This document shows positions 20,031 through 29,699 of a DNA stretch of 53,881 bases, piece after piece; position 1 is the first letter of the stretch; every line of letters starts with the position of its first letter. This stretch comes from Anthoceros angustus (lineage: Eukaryota; Streptophyta; Anthocerotopsida; Anthocerotales; Anthocerotaceae), in contig MU008180.1 of the NCBI GenBank assembly GCA_010909165.1, positions 1 through 53,881 on the forward strand, read 5' to 3'. The notes under the pieces were generated by a model. That model was not told where the DNA came from and did not search any database. It saw only the letters and a program-made list of their open reading frames with translations. Made by a program: the position numbers and the translations under genes.

Positions 20031-22259
20031 ACAATCACCGGTGTTCCCGCATGCGCCGCAGAGGAAGGAGGCGATCGGGAAGGATCATCTTCGCCAGATC
20101 AACTGAAGCTCAAGTCGAGGTGGTGTGAGGCCGTATCGCCGCTCTTAATTCGTGGGCACGCGAACCTCCCAAGGAGGGAGAAGAGGAAGACCGGCGGGGC
20201 CGGGCCGCCCACGGGAGGCGTAAGGGAAGAGCGCAGGAGGTGGAGGCCCGCCCGTCCGGAGCAAGAGAGCTGGAGGAAGACGATCGGGAGGGAATCCTTA
20301 TACGCCCTGAGCGGACTCGCCACCGAGGGAAGTGTGGAGGACATCCGCTTCCTCCTCCCCGGTGCCCCACCGAGCAAAAGAGGAGGCGGCCCTGTATGAG
20401 CGGGCGGAGCCGGCCCCGACAGACGCCACCACGACGGCATACCGAGGAGCCCCGACGGACTCGCCGGGGACCAAGAGGCGGAAGACGGTGCCACCCGCCA
20501 ACGCAGCACCTGACGGCGCCTGCGTTCTTGCCCCCGCCAACGGAGTGGCAAGAAGCCGAGGAGGCGATGGCGGGCGGAAAGGGACGCCCCCAAGGAGCGG
20601 GAGGCCACCGCGCAGCCCCAGAGCCGGGTCCTGCCTCCGACCGAGAGGCAAAGGGTCGCCTCCCGAACCCCTCACCCTCCGAGCCCTGGAGAAAGAGGAT
20701 AAAGGAATCATGCCAAGAGGGCCAAAGAAGGTGAGGCTCGACTGGACTCGTGACCTAAGGGTCCCGATTAGGTCCGAGAGCCCACCGACTCACTCGGCTG
20801 GGAGGTCCTGAGGATGAGAGATGCCCGCCCACGACGGACTTGGGGCCTCACTGGTGGCGCCTGTGGAAGAGACACGTGGTCCTGCCACCGGCCATGGACG
20901 GTATGCCTGGGACTCGGACGGCCGAGAAGCCTGTGGAGGTGGAGGCAACAAGGAGGCGATGGTGCTCCTCCAGAGCAGATGGAGGCGGCCCAGAGGCAGG
21001 AAGAAGGCGGAAGTCCTCGGCCGCATCGAGGAAGGGAACGCGGGAGGCGGAGCGAGGTCCGTCCGTGAAGACGACTAAGGTCCTCCAGTGGAGCACCGAG
21101 GCGCAGGAGGCCCAAGCACGGGTCAAGATCTCGCAGACGGGGAGGCGCAGAGGCGGAGAGGGCTCGCGACCGGCCGAGGCGGCCCGGCCCAACATCGTAC
21201 GGCCGAGGCAAGGCGCATGAGAAGCGGAAGCCGGCGAAGGTCGACCGATCACTATCGACGTGATCGGAACCGTGGAGGGAGACGGTCAGTAGCTGCCAAC
21301 TGGCCGGCAGCGGGCAAGAGCAAGCACTACGAGCCGTGAGGAGGAGCTGGAGGTCGCACCCGGAAATAGGGGACCCTGTGGTGCACCAGGAGGTAGAAGG
21401 CGAAGGAGCCGGAGGATGCAAGGATACCTTGAGCCGCAACTCCAAGACGACGGAGCAGCAGGGGTTCTCAACGAGAATCCAAGACTTCGAGGGAGATAGA
21501 GCGCCCAGCCGCTTGAAGACGGAGGAGAATAGGCGACCCAAGGAGTTTGACGCCGCGAGGCCGCAGCAGGAGGTGGAGGAAGCCGAGTCGGACGGGATAC
21601 CGCCCGCTCGGAGAAGGAAGTGGCGGACCTCGGAAGGATAAACGGAGGGAAGAAAGCACTGGAGGAGAAGCAGCGCCCGGCCAAGTGAGGACCATGGCCG
21701 AAATCAAGTGAGCCGGAACGACGACGGGAGGAGGAGAATGCCGAGCAGCAGCAAGGCCGCAGGAGGTGCTCTGAGGCCGGGTGGCATCGAGGAGTCCGCC
21801 CCAATTGGTAAGCCGGCAACGGAGACGGCAGCCGACAAGATGCCCACCGCCGAGCACCTCCGCGGAGGGAATACCGGGTGCCCGGCCCATGTGGAGGAGG
21901 CAATTCAACAAGTCGATTCCGACTTTGCCTACTACCACGCAGAGCTCCTCAAGGCTCTGGAGGTCTTGCGCCACCCTAGGCAGGTGAGCGGACTTCCAGA
22001 AGGGTCGGAAGGAGGAGCGAGGGAGGAAGGACCCGGGGACAGCGCAGCCACGGGGACCCTAGGAGCGCTGTTTGATGACAACAGCAGCAGCGGCGAGGGA
22101 GAGCAGCGGGAGGAGCCGGACGGAGGAAGGACACCGACCGAGGTAAGCACTGCACTCCGCACTCGAAGGGAGGAGGCCCCGGGAGGCCGTGGAAGGGCGC
22201 AACCGCACTCGGGAACCAAGGGAGGGCTCTGGATGAGCCCGTGATCGCCCGTGAGGAGG

Positions 22260-22560
22260 CAACCGAGCGTGGGTCGGACTTTGTCCGACTCGAGGAAGGC
22301 CGAATCTCAAGTCCGCCCTCAAGGAAGTCCTGGACTTAGAGGTCCAGACTAGTGACGCAGACGGACCCGAGGTCCGGACCTGTGGGAAGGGTTGGGCCCG
22401 GAGGACCGGACGGAGGCAAGTCAGCCCCGAGGTCAACCCGGAAAGAAGGCCGGGCCCCGAGGTCCGAACCCCAAAAAGAAGGCCGGACACAGAGGACCGG
22501 ACCCGAGGGAAGGCGGACCTAGAGGTCCGGACCGAGTCGAGACGGGGTCCCGAGGTCGAG
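22260..22560 (+). repeat. GGTCCGGACC palindromic repeat array (element A)
   Basis: Many imperfect copies of GAGGTCCGGAC or GGACCGGAC occur with irregular spacing, including the perfect 10-bp palindrome GGTCCGGACC at 22371-22380 and 22524-22533. In the gag frame it gives repeated EVRT-like phrases. Confidence 0.75.
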
Positions 22561-22831
22561 ACTGGGAGCGGGGAGAGCCACCGATCACCAGCCCCAGCAG
22601 ATCCATCTCTTGGAGGGCCCGCTGCGCAAGGGCCCGCCAGAGAGATAAGAGAGGAGGGGGAGGAGGACCTAGTGGTGACCGCCGTTGTCAGGCCGCCGCC
22701 GGTAGCGCAGCCTGACAAACCCTCGGGGAGAGGTAGGGGTCCCGCCTCGCGGATCATCCAATTGGGTGCGCCGCAGTTGTCAAGGCTCGGCTTTGGGCCG
22801 CCGGTGCCAAGACGGAATCAGGGGCCATCTG

Positions 22832-23150
22832 TGGTAGGTTTGCCTAGGTCACCCGGAGCTCGCCTCGGTGGCCACACTTATCCCACGGTTGTTGAATACG
22901 AGGTTCGATCCCAAGAGATTTGGTTCGGATTGTTACAGTCGCCTCTCACCTCTCGCCTCATCATCCCGCCCGTCTACTTGTCCTGTGGGCAACAAGCGGT
23001 GTTGTGCGTCAGGTTGCCCGCCCACGGCTCCGCTCCACGCCTTCCAGGATTCCCTACTTATCCACCCCAACACTCTCCTATGCCAACTACAACGATCAAT
23101 TCACTCTGGCGACACCCGCATAACCTCTTCACCATTCTCAAAAGAAACAT
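22832..23150 (+). repeat. LTR family L1, partial plus-strand copy
   Basis: It begins TGGTAGGTTTGCC and contains GGTGGCCACACTTATCC and GGTTCGATCCCAAGAG, matching the left part of the 15.4-kb LTR in order. It directly follows the end of gag-CC element A, so it may be A's 3' LTR or the 3' LTR of a composite element beginning at 15.4 kb. The right part has diverged or been replaced. Confidence 0.5.
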
Positions 23151-23295
23151 AGCTCACGACCACCACATACAAACTCACTTCATTCGATCCCAAATCTAAC
23201 TCTACTATAGCGTTCGCGGTTTACGCCTCCCTTGCGGCTGGCACAGGGGTGACAGCTAATGGGTATTTCTCTCGGGCGATTATGCAAACACACAG

Positions 23296-23313
23296 CGGCG
23301 TAGTCGGCGCCGA
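23296..23313 (-). other. PBS-like sequence after L3 LTR
   Basis: ATCGGCGCCGACTACGCC on the minus strand shares the GGCGCC core with the other PBS-like sites of this window. Confidence 0.35.
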
Positions 23314-23448
23314 TCCTCTGGGAGGCCAGCAACACAAAGTACATCCAACAACAATCTTTCACGAGAGGAGGAGCTGCGTTGGCGAACCCCACCGCGAGGG
23401 GCCTCGGCCGAACCACCCTTCGCCTTCTCGTCGCTTGGCGGGGCGGTC

Positions 23449-23462
23449 CACACACACACACA
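23449..23462. repeat. (CA)n microsatellite
   Basis: Seven CA units in the R/U5 part of the L3 LTR; the 46-kb copy has only a short TGTGTGT at this place, so the tract has expanded here. Confidence 0.8.
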
Positions 23463-23507
23463 AAGGGATGCGGGAGGCGAAGAATGCATGGCAAAGCAAG
23501 GTCCGTG

Positions 23508-23537
23508 TTTATTCATCCTTCCACCCTCCCTTTTATA
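23508..23537 (-). promoter_or_regulatory. TATA box and polyadenylation signal of L3 LTR
   Basis: TATAAAA (23531-23537) is followed after 17 bases by AATAAA (23508-23513). The close TATA-AATAAA spacing is repeated in the other L3 copy. A signal that close to the start suggests a very short R region. Confidence 0.5.
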
Positions 23538-23855
23538 GGTGGGTGAGTCGGTCACTCGTGCTAGTTTAATGCTAGGCGACTTGCCAAGTCCAACAATAGG
23601 ACTCTTCGGCCTTGCGATTCATCCTCTCATTTCGGTCCGACTCACCTTGACGAATATCCTATCTGTCTATCTGCCACTCTTAAATACTCACACTTCCCAA
23701 GGTGTGCACCACTTGGGACAAAACGTCCTCTTGAAAAGGTCCTCTGACATCCTCGTTGCTTTTGTTAGCCCTCTGACTTCAATGTCTTCCCCTTGATGGG
23801 TCGCTTAGCCTCCTCCGAGTCTTCTCGGGACTATGGTATGCCCCTCGGCCCCTCG

Positions 23856-24067
23856 GTGGTAGGTCTTCCTTTGTGGTAGGAGGTTCCATTCCTCCTACGT
23901 TCGTCTGTGGGTTCCTCCCCTCTTGTCCTCTTCTTGGTAGGCGGTTCGTCTCCTACCATGGTTTCGATCTCGCTATGGGGTTCCTTCCCTCACGGCTGGT
24001 TTCGTCGGAGGGTACCCTTCCTTCAGGTCACCTCCTCCTCCTCATCAGTTCCTACACAGTAGGAACT
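23856..24067. repeat. cluster of GTAGG/CCTAC inverted repeats
   Basis: It contains GTAGGAGG-7nt-CCTCCTAC (23876-23898), GGTAGG-10nt-CCTACC (23936-23957) and a perfect 9-bp stem AGTTCCTAC with loop ACA (24047-24067). It lies at the C-terminal end of gag-CC element C. Confidence 0.8.
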
Positions 24068-25410
24068 TTGGTAAATACCATCCTACCATCAATCTCTTCC
24101 TCCCGGATGGCTCCACCGTCTCGGGAGGTCTTCGCCGTGGGTGCTTCTTGACTCGCTTGTTCGGCTATGTCCCGGCCTGACTGCCTTTCCTTGTACCAAC
24201 TCAAAGTTTGACCTCCTGCCATTCCCGGTGTCGAGCGGTGAGGTCTTTCTTCGTCTTCCTCAGCATGGCGTTCCTCAATCGCTTCTAGGAGGTTGTTGTA
24301 ATAGGTCGCCACCCTACCACTCTCCTTCTTTTGTCGTCCATGATGCGGACCCTTAGTGGGATGGCCTTTTCGTCCCACCGGCTGATTTGTCACTCCTACC
24401 AATGCGGCCTCTTTCTCCACTACTCCTCCAACTCCGGGGCAAGTCTCCCAATCTCCTTATCTTTCTCCATGGCTTCCATCGCCATGCTTTACTATGGCGC
24501 AGCCGCCCGCCTCCCCTCGAATGACCAAGACCTCCAAAGATCGTTGGGCCATTAAAACTTCCTTCCAGCCCTTGCCTCCGCCCTCATAGGCGTGGGTAAG
24601 GTCGTTCCTTGCTGTTGCCCAAAAGTTCTCTGTAATACGAAGCTCCTCTTTGTGACCCTTGGTCACATTGTCCCATCCTTGTCGCTCTTTCTCCAAGTCC
24701 GATTTTCCCTTGTAATGCTCCTTCCGTTGCTCCATGGCAACTAACTTCTTTCGAGGAGGTCCTTCTGCCTTCAAGGTCCTGGCCTCTAGCTGCAGATGCC
24801 CTTCTCGCGGCTCGATGCCTCCTACCCTTGCTAGGTAGCTTCCAACTTTTCTTCGCCTCCTTCCCGCCAACTCCTCAGCCCTCTTGGCTGATTTTGCCTC
24901 CTGCCTTAAGACCTGGTCAATCATTTCCCACACATTCACCAACTTGGGTCATCCATGCCGCTCTTTGGCCGATCTAGCACGGAGTGTTGCTGAGGTGGTT
25001 TTGAGCTCCTCTCAATCTCTTCCTGGCCTCCAGCCTTTTTCAGAGGTCTCAAGTTCAAGAAACGGCCACCTCCCCGACACCCCACTAGGGCGTCCATAGA
25101 TCCTGCGCCCACTTCCCTCAGCTCAGCAACTACCCTTTGTAGGATGCCGGCTGTTCTCAAAACACTTCCTACTGCTCCTCCTGTTGGTGCGTAGGTCACC
25201 AACGCTCCTCGGCGTTCTTCCCTGTCACCTGCCTCCATCAGGCTAACAAGTCCTGTTACGACCTCTTTGGTAGGAGGTGAAGCTCCTACCGTAGGTCCGC
25301 CATCCTCCCTGGGTCCTACCGTAGGGGGTTCACTCCCTACTACCGGTGTTGTTGGTTTACCAATCCTTAATCCTCTGGTAGGTGGTCTCGTATCTTTTCC
25401 TCCTTCCACC
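23900..25410 (-). pseudogene. gag-CC element C: gag-like coiled-coil protein, diverged
   Basis: Read leftwards there are three long frames. The first (157 codons) begins with a PT-V-G rich linker (PTVGPRED, GPTVGASPP) and has LQRVVAELREVGAG. The second (161 codons) is a clear charged coiled coil: QEAKSAKRAEELAGRRRRK, QLEARTLKAEG, EKERQGWDNVTKGHKEELR. The third (122 codons) has ATYYNNLLEAIEERHAEED, which lines up with DFAYYHAELLKALE of element A. Shared order of linker, coiled coil and YY-LL-A-E helix is why I put it in the same superfamily, though the sequence is distant. Two frameshifts break it. No pol domains adjoin it. Confidence 0.5.
25269..25400. repeat. CCTACCGTAGG palindrome cluster in the C linker
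   Basis: It includes GGTAGGAG-6nt-CTCCTACC (25269-25290) and CCTAC-C-GTAGG at 25285-25295 and 25315-25325, with further half-sites. On either strand the repeats read as Pro-Thr-Val-Gly. Confidence 0.8.
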
Positions 25411-25559
25411 GTAGGAGGTACTTCGATGGCCCCTTTCCCTTTTTCTTGTTGGGTTCCTGATCCTGAAGCCTCATGCTGATTCGGGGGTGGTGGTGGTCTC
25501 TTACCCCGGGGCCTCTGCCCTGTTTCTTCATCCTGGGGCCAGCGATGGCTCCCCTTCCA

Positions 25560-25790
25560 CTACCCTCACCAGAGTAGCTTCTATCTTGGCTTCTTCCAGC
25601 TCGTTAGTGTGAACGAAAAGTTTGGGTAAATCGTTTAAGTGAGTTGTTTTTGAACAGTCCGAATGCTTTTGATAGAAATGGTTTGGTGGAAACATGCGAG
25701 AAATGTTTTTGTTCGATTGAAGCCGGAGTGTAGGATGTCGGGAAGGCAGAGGATACTTAGGGAAAAGCGGATCGAAATGACCTTCTAGTG
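25560..25790 (-). repeat. LTR family L2, minus-strand copy
   Basis: In reverse it has the L2 blocks GGTCATTTCGATCCGCTTTTC, TATCCTCTGCCTTCCCGAC, ATCCTACACTCC and ACCCAAACTTTTCGTT, at the same relative distances as the plus copies at 11.6-11.8 and 38.7-38.9 kb. It lies just upstream of the gag-CC element C frames. Confidence 0.55.
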
Positions 25791-25857
25791 AGGAGGGTAG
25801 GAGACATATGTGAACGGTAGAGATCCCTAGGAGGTATCCTACCACCAGAGAGAAACT

Positions 25858-25980
25858 CCTACCACGGTAGGCTAAGTGGAGAACTCCTACCACCGTAGGT
25901 ATGGGTAGGAGAATGTCCCACCACCGTAGGTAAGCGCTAGCTTTTTGATGACCCACAGGAGTAGCTCCTACCACGGTAGG
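25858..25980. repeat. CCTACC-AC-GGTAGG palindrome array
   Basis: Perfect 14-bp CCTACCACGGTAGG occurs at 25858-25871 and 25967-25980. Between them lie CCTAC-CACC-GTAGG (25886-25899) and a CCACCGTAGG half-site. This is the densest cluster of the dispersed motif. Confidence 0.85.
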
Positions 25981-26169
25981 AAAGGGTGAAGTAAGCCAAG
26001 GAAGTAGCTTGAGGTTGCCGCACAAGCTTGATAGGCTTGCAGGCAAAGGCCTGATTATTGGGGACCACCACCAAGTTTGAGGGAAGGCAAAGTAATTTGC
26101 CACATGTGTGGAAGAAGTGAGACATGGGCGTGCTCATATTGCTGAGATTTTGCAAGAAGGAGGACTGCT

Positions 26170-26560
26170 AGGTAGAGATGTGTGGCAAGGGTTCAGGAAG
26201 ATGGGCCAAGTGCCCGTAATGGTGGAATTGTGCAGATCCGCTGGCTCTAGGTTGGGAGCTCAAGATGCGAGAGAGGAGCAAGAATCGGTGCAAGGATGGG
26301 AGCGAGGAGCTCATGTTCGTGGTGAGCAGCCACAAGGGTTGCAAGAGGAGGCCATGGCGGTGCCGAGGCACATGGAAGTGCTCTTAATGGAGTCACGATG
26401 GGAGGATGGCATGATAGGGCCGTGTGTTGAACTAGGAAAGGCCATGGTAGAGCACTCACGGCAGCTGAATTTGTAGATGGGCTGCAAGATGGAGGTGTGG
26501 CCAAACCATAGAAGGCGCTGCGTGGGCCGCAACATGGTGAAGGGATCACAACGGGTGCAT
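26170..26560 (-). repeat. block X, minus-strand copy
   Basis: In reverse it shares GCAGCCCA, GAGTGCTCTACCATGGCC, TTTCCTAGTTCAA and GCCATGGCCTCCTCTTGCAA with 10.27-10.45 kb. Here the plus-strand frame (122 codons) and the minus-strand frames are both open, and none matches the frame of the other copy, so I regard it as non-coding. Confidence 0.6.
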
Positions 26561-26845
26561 CATGATGGCGGAATTTGCGGCTGCAAGTCAAAGTGAAGGG
26601 AGGCTTGTGGCCGCGAGGAGAAATGGGTAGCAAGGAGGGTTGATACGAGATGTTGTTGAGGTGAGGAGTTCACCGGGAATAACTCCGCTTTATTCGTTGA
26701 GTGTTGTGTAGCCAATTGGTGTGTTGGATAGTGAAGTGTAAGAACTCCAGTGGTCCCTAGGGGTGGATCAAGATCGAGATGGGGGCCTTTTGTGTGAGGT
26801 GTTATATTTGCAGTCACATGAGAGCTAATTGGGAGAGTGTTTGGG

Positions 26846-27140
26846 TGGTGCACCCTACGGGAGTAGGTGTAGGTGGCTGACGTAGGGCATGGCACTACCG
26901 TAGGGAGGAGGTGCACCACGCGGAGTGTGGGGCGATAGGCCCTACGAGAATGGAGAAGGTGTAGGTGGTAGTGACGAGGGCATGGCACTCCCCACGTAGG
27001 GAGGAGGTGCACCCACGCGAGTGTGTAGGCAGGGTCCCCACGAGAAGGAGAAGGTGTAGGGGTAGGATGAGGGCATGTCCCTATGTAGGGTGCAGGTGCA
27101 CCAGGAGGGATGTGTAGGGCGGTGCGTCCACACCTAATGT
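26846..27140. repeat. tandem repeat, ~94-bp period, three units
   Basis: The word AGGTGTAGG begins at 26865, 26958 and 27052. Each unit also carries AGGGCATG, CGTAGGGAGGAGGTGCAC or a variant, and ACG-GAGTGTG. A CCTAC-GGGA-GTAGG palindrome starts the array (26854-26867). Confidence 0.8.
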
Positions 27141-28430
27141 ACCCACCGGGTAGGGAACAAGTAGGTAGGAACAAGTAGGGGATAGAGATGCGGTAGTATG
27201 TAGGGTGACGTGTGTGGTGGCCCTACATGGGATGTAGGTAGTGGGGCTCTACGCATTAGTTAGGTAGGTAGATGGGTAGGATGAGAGTGTCTCCCATAGG
27301 AGTGGTGAGGTCTCCCACGCAGTAAGTGGGGTGCGACACCTACTTGGATACTTGGAAAGCACTTGGATACAGACAAGGTACAAACCTAGGAAGTTGCTAA
27401 AGAGGGCAGATAAAAGGTTGTGGATAAATAGGATATATTAGGAATAAAACATAAATATGTGGTAGTGTAGGGTGGCCATGCAAGCGGGTGTAGGAGTGGC
27501 ACCTAGGAAGCTCAGGAATTGCATGGAAGAGCTTGTGCATGCGGAAAGCTAGAGCAAGGACTTGGTGGAACGCGAGCCCGTGTGTGTGTGCAAGGAGAAG
27601 GAGGTGCGCATAAGGAGTTGTGTGTGAAGGATTTGAAGCACAATCGGAAGAGGGCAAGGCGCTGAATTTTTGTGCCTAGGACCTTGCAAGTGAGGGATTT
27701 GGGCATAAGGAGTTGTAGGCCGTGTGAGGACATCAAGTTTGAGCTAGGTGGGACTGTGGAGTGAAGAGGAAGTAAGTGAAAAGAAGAAGTTGCTCTCTTG
27801 GTGGATTTTGTGGCGAGTGAAGAAATCTCGCAATTGTGTGTAGACACCGAGGTGACAACTAGGTGGAAACGAGCATGGGTGCCCAAGCTTGTCTTGGTGC
27901 GCTTATTTTGAAGGTACAAGATGGTGAAAGCGCACCTAAGAAGGGCAAGTTGGTTGGAGAAGAGGAGATGCTTGAAGGCAGTGGGAGGCTAGGCACTTGG
28001 TGGCATCATATGGCCGGAGCCCAACACATCCGATGTGTATATGGAAGGTCAGAGGATGACTCGGAGGAGGAAGAGGAAGGCATGGAGCAAGATCCGCTCA
28101 CGGGAGACCTTCTTGCAAAGGAGAGTGGAGGCGGTAGGGCCATAAGAGTGACCCTACGTCCGTAGGAGGTGTAGAGGGTGGCCCTACATCCGTAGGATCA
28201 CCAGTGCGAGACGCATCTAGAGGTAATTGAAGGGGTTGGTGGTAGCTTGGAGTGTGGGCTCATTGCTTGGGGAGACTTTCTTTAGAGGAGGACAGTATTA
28301 ATGCTTGTCAACCCAAAGAGGGTGTGTTGACTAGCTAGATAGGAATGTTGACAGAGCCATTAAGGCTCACATAGAAGTTTGCTAGAATAGAATTTTACCC
28401 AAGATGCTTGGATGTCGAACTTAAAGTCCG
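27141..28430. other. long leader/LTR-like DNA with no clear gene
   Basis: It is purine-rich on the plus strand and therefore open on the minus strand (135 and 86 codons, Ser/Thr/His/Pro-rich, no motif). A plus-strand frame of 100 codons at 27863-28165 ends in a very acidic stretch (SEDDSEEEEEGMEQD) but has no other support. The surroundings suggest extended LTR or leader of the minus-strand elements. Confidence 0.4.
28153..28196. repeat. 30-bp tandem pair, each unit a CCTAC-4nt-GTAGG palindrome
   Basis: CCTAC-GTCC-GTAGG (28153-28166) and CCTAC-ATCC-GTAGG (28183-28196) are exactly 30 bases apart with similar flanks. Confidence 0.85.
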
Positions 28431-28787
28431 ACAATAGGATACACTAAAATAAGGAGTGAGGCAGGCCAAGAGGGCGCTGTGGGAGGTCAGATGTGAGGAC
28501 CTCCCTAAAAGGAGGGAGCTTGTGAAGTAAAATTATCGTCTCTTGCGCCTCCCAACCGCGAGTCCTTTGCTCCTTGTGAAGGAATTTCGTACCGCAAGCT
28601 AACGAAGGTCCGGTAGAGAGGGAGTTGCGACGGTCGGAGTGCTTGTGGAGAGCTCGCCTGGCGCCCGCAGTTGCTCCCCTTGTGAATGGTTGCCGGAAAT
28701 TGCTTTGCTTTGGGTGTGTGGCGATGCCCAAGGAACTCTCGGCTTGAGGGTAGACTACGTGGAAAGACTCGGAGGTTCTCGCCGTCG

Positions 28788-29602
28788 TGCAAACTCATAG
28801 CAACCGCCCAAGGAAGAACTTGTTGGCTTGTAGGCACCCTGTGCAACAGCTGTAAATAGCTAGGGCTGAGCTTGAAGTAAGGTTAGATTAGGAGGATGAG
28901 GAGTTGAGTTGAGGTGAGTGTTGAGGAGAATGTGGAGTGAATGTTGAGTAGAGGAGTAGGTAGAGATTAGGAGTAAGAAGAAGGCCCAAGTCGAGCCTGG
29001 GAGGGTCCCAAATCCGCACCAAACCGAGACCGGAAGCCGGGCTAAGGTCTCAAAATCACGGGGTGGAGAAGTCGCTACGTCCTTTACGCATGAGACGGTG
29101 GACCTACCGCCATAGGGTGGGACCCACGACCGTAGGGATGTCGTTGTAGGTCCAGGAGTGGTGATTCACGAGCAAAGGCGGGAGCGCGTGGCCGCCGAGT
29201 TGGTGGTTGAGGATGTGCCAATTGTGGGAAGGCGATGGGAAAGGAATAGTGGAAGATCACGGGGTGGTGAAGTCGCGTTGCAACGTAGGGGGTCCCTACG
29301 TGCGTAGCCCGCTGACCTACTGCCGTGGGGTGTGGACCTATAGTCGTAGGGTGTCGTTGTAGGTCTGGAAGCGGTGATTGACGGAGCAGCACGGTGAGGC
29401 GTGGCTGCTGTCTGTGGAGTGAGTTGAAGTTGCTCCAGCTGTGTGAGGGAGCTTGGGGGTGTGAAGAGGTGTGTGGTTTGTGCCTTGGATGCTGGTGACC
29501 TGACAAACAAGAGTCTCATGGGACGAAACCTATTGTACTTAGCGGATGGGATAAGTGTGGCCACTAGAGGGTGAATCTCGGAAGCCCCGGGTTTTCCTCC
29601 CA
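28788..29602 (-). repeat. LTR family L1, minus-strand copy with internal duplication
   Basis: In reverse it starts TGGGAGGAAAACCCGGGG and contains GTGGCCACACTTATCC, CCCATGAGACTC, CTCCTCATCCTCCTAATCTAACC and AAGTTCTTCCTTGGGC, ending GAGTTTGCA. Block order matches the 15.4-kb LTR. It is longer because about 200 bases are present twice in tandem (29057-29210 and 29258-29410), each unit with GGTG-AGAAGTCGC, a GTAGGG palindrome and TGTCGTTGTAGGTC. A degraded PBS-like CGACGGCGAGAACC follows. Confidence 0.65.
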
Positions 29603-29699
29603 CGCTTAGTCAGAAGAACCTCCTCCGATATAGGTGTACGAGGAAGGTAGAGATAAACCGATTCTTGCTCCTCCATCACCAAATGGTTTCTGCAAACCG

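Larger units (their letters stand above)
19185..22760 (+). pseudogene. gag-CC element A: large gag-like coiled-coil protein, decayed
   Basis: A GGCGCC PBS-like core (19185-19190) precedes a leader. The coding part then shows these blocks. KKAAEVWEPWSLVERNI near 19571-19623 is nearly the same as in element B. A broken Y-NRPWEE lies near 19835. A DHLGDN block is encoded over a hairpin near 20008-20040. A Pro/Arg/Gly-rich linker runs 20.1-21.3 kb. Charged coiled-coil DNA runs 21.3-21.7 kb. The clean C-terminal frame VEEAIQQVDSDFAYYHAELL lies near 21890-21950. The GGTCC array follows, then PPPVAQPDKPSGRGRG. No RT, RNase H or integrase motif was seen, so the element looks gag-only and non-autonomous. 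Function is inferred from position and composition; the family is not one I can name. Confidence 0.6.
23315..23800 (-). repeat. LTR family L3, minus-strand copy
   Basis: On the minus strand it has TATAAAAGGG, AATAAAC and then CCCTTTGTGTGTGTG, ending near the GGCGCC site. The LTR of gypsy-III at 45.46-46.11 kb has the same order (TATAAGAGGG, AATAAAT, CCTTTGTGTGT). Internal sequence after this LTR is only a short remnant. Confidence 0.5.

Noticed and set aside
20768-21541. 257-codon minus-strand frame
   Set aside because: Antisense to gag-CC element A; GC-rich, Ser/Arg/Pro-rich and without counterpart in elements B or C.
22059-22757. 232-codon minus-strand frame
   Set aside because: Antisense over the GGTCC array; repeats of the array produce its Ser/Gly/Arg pattern.
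26560-27174. 204-codon minus-strand frame rich in Pro, Thr, His
   Set aside because: It runs through the 94-bp tandem repeat and pyrimidine-rich leader DNA; the translation only mirrors the repeat.
25858-29300. Possible CRISPR array from repeated CCTACC...GGTAGG words
   Set aside because: Repeats are too short, spacing is irregular, there are no uniform spacers or cas genes, and the context is eukaryotic retroelements.
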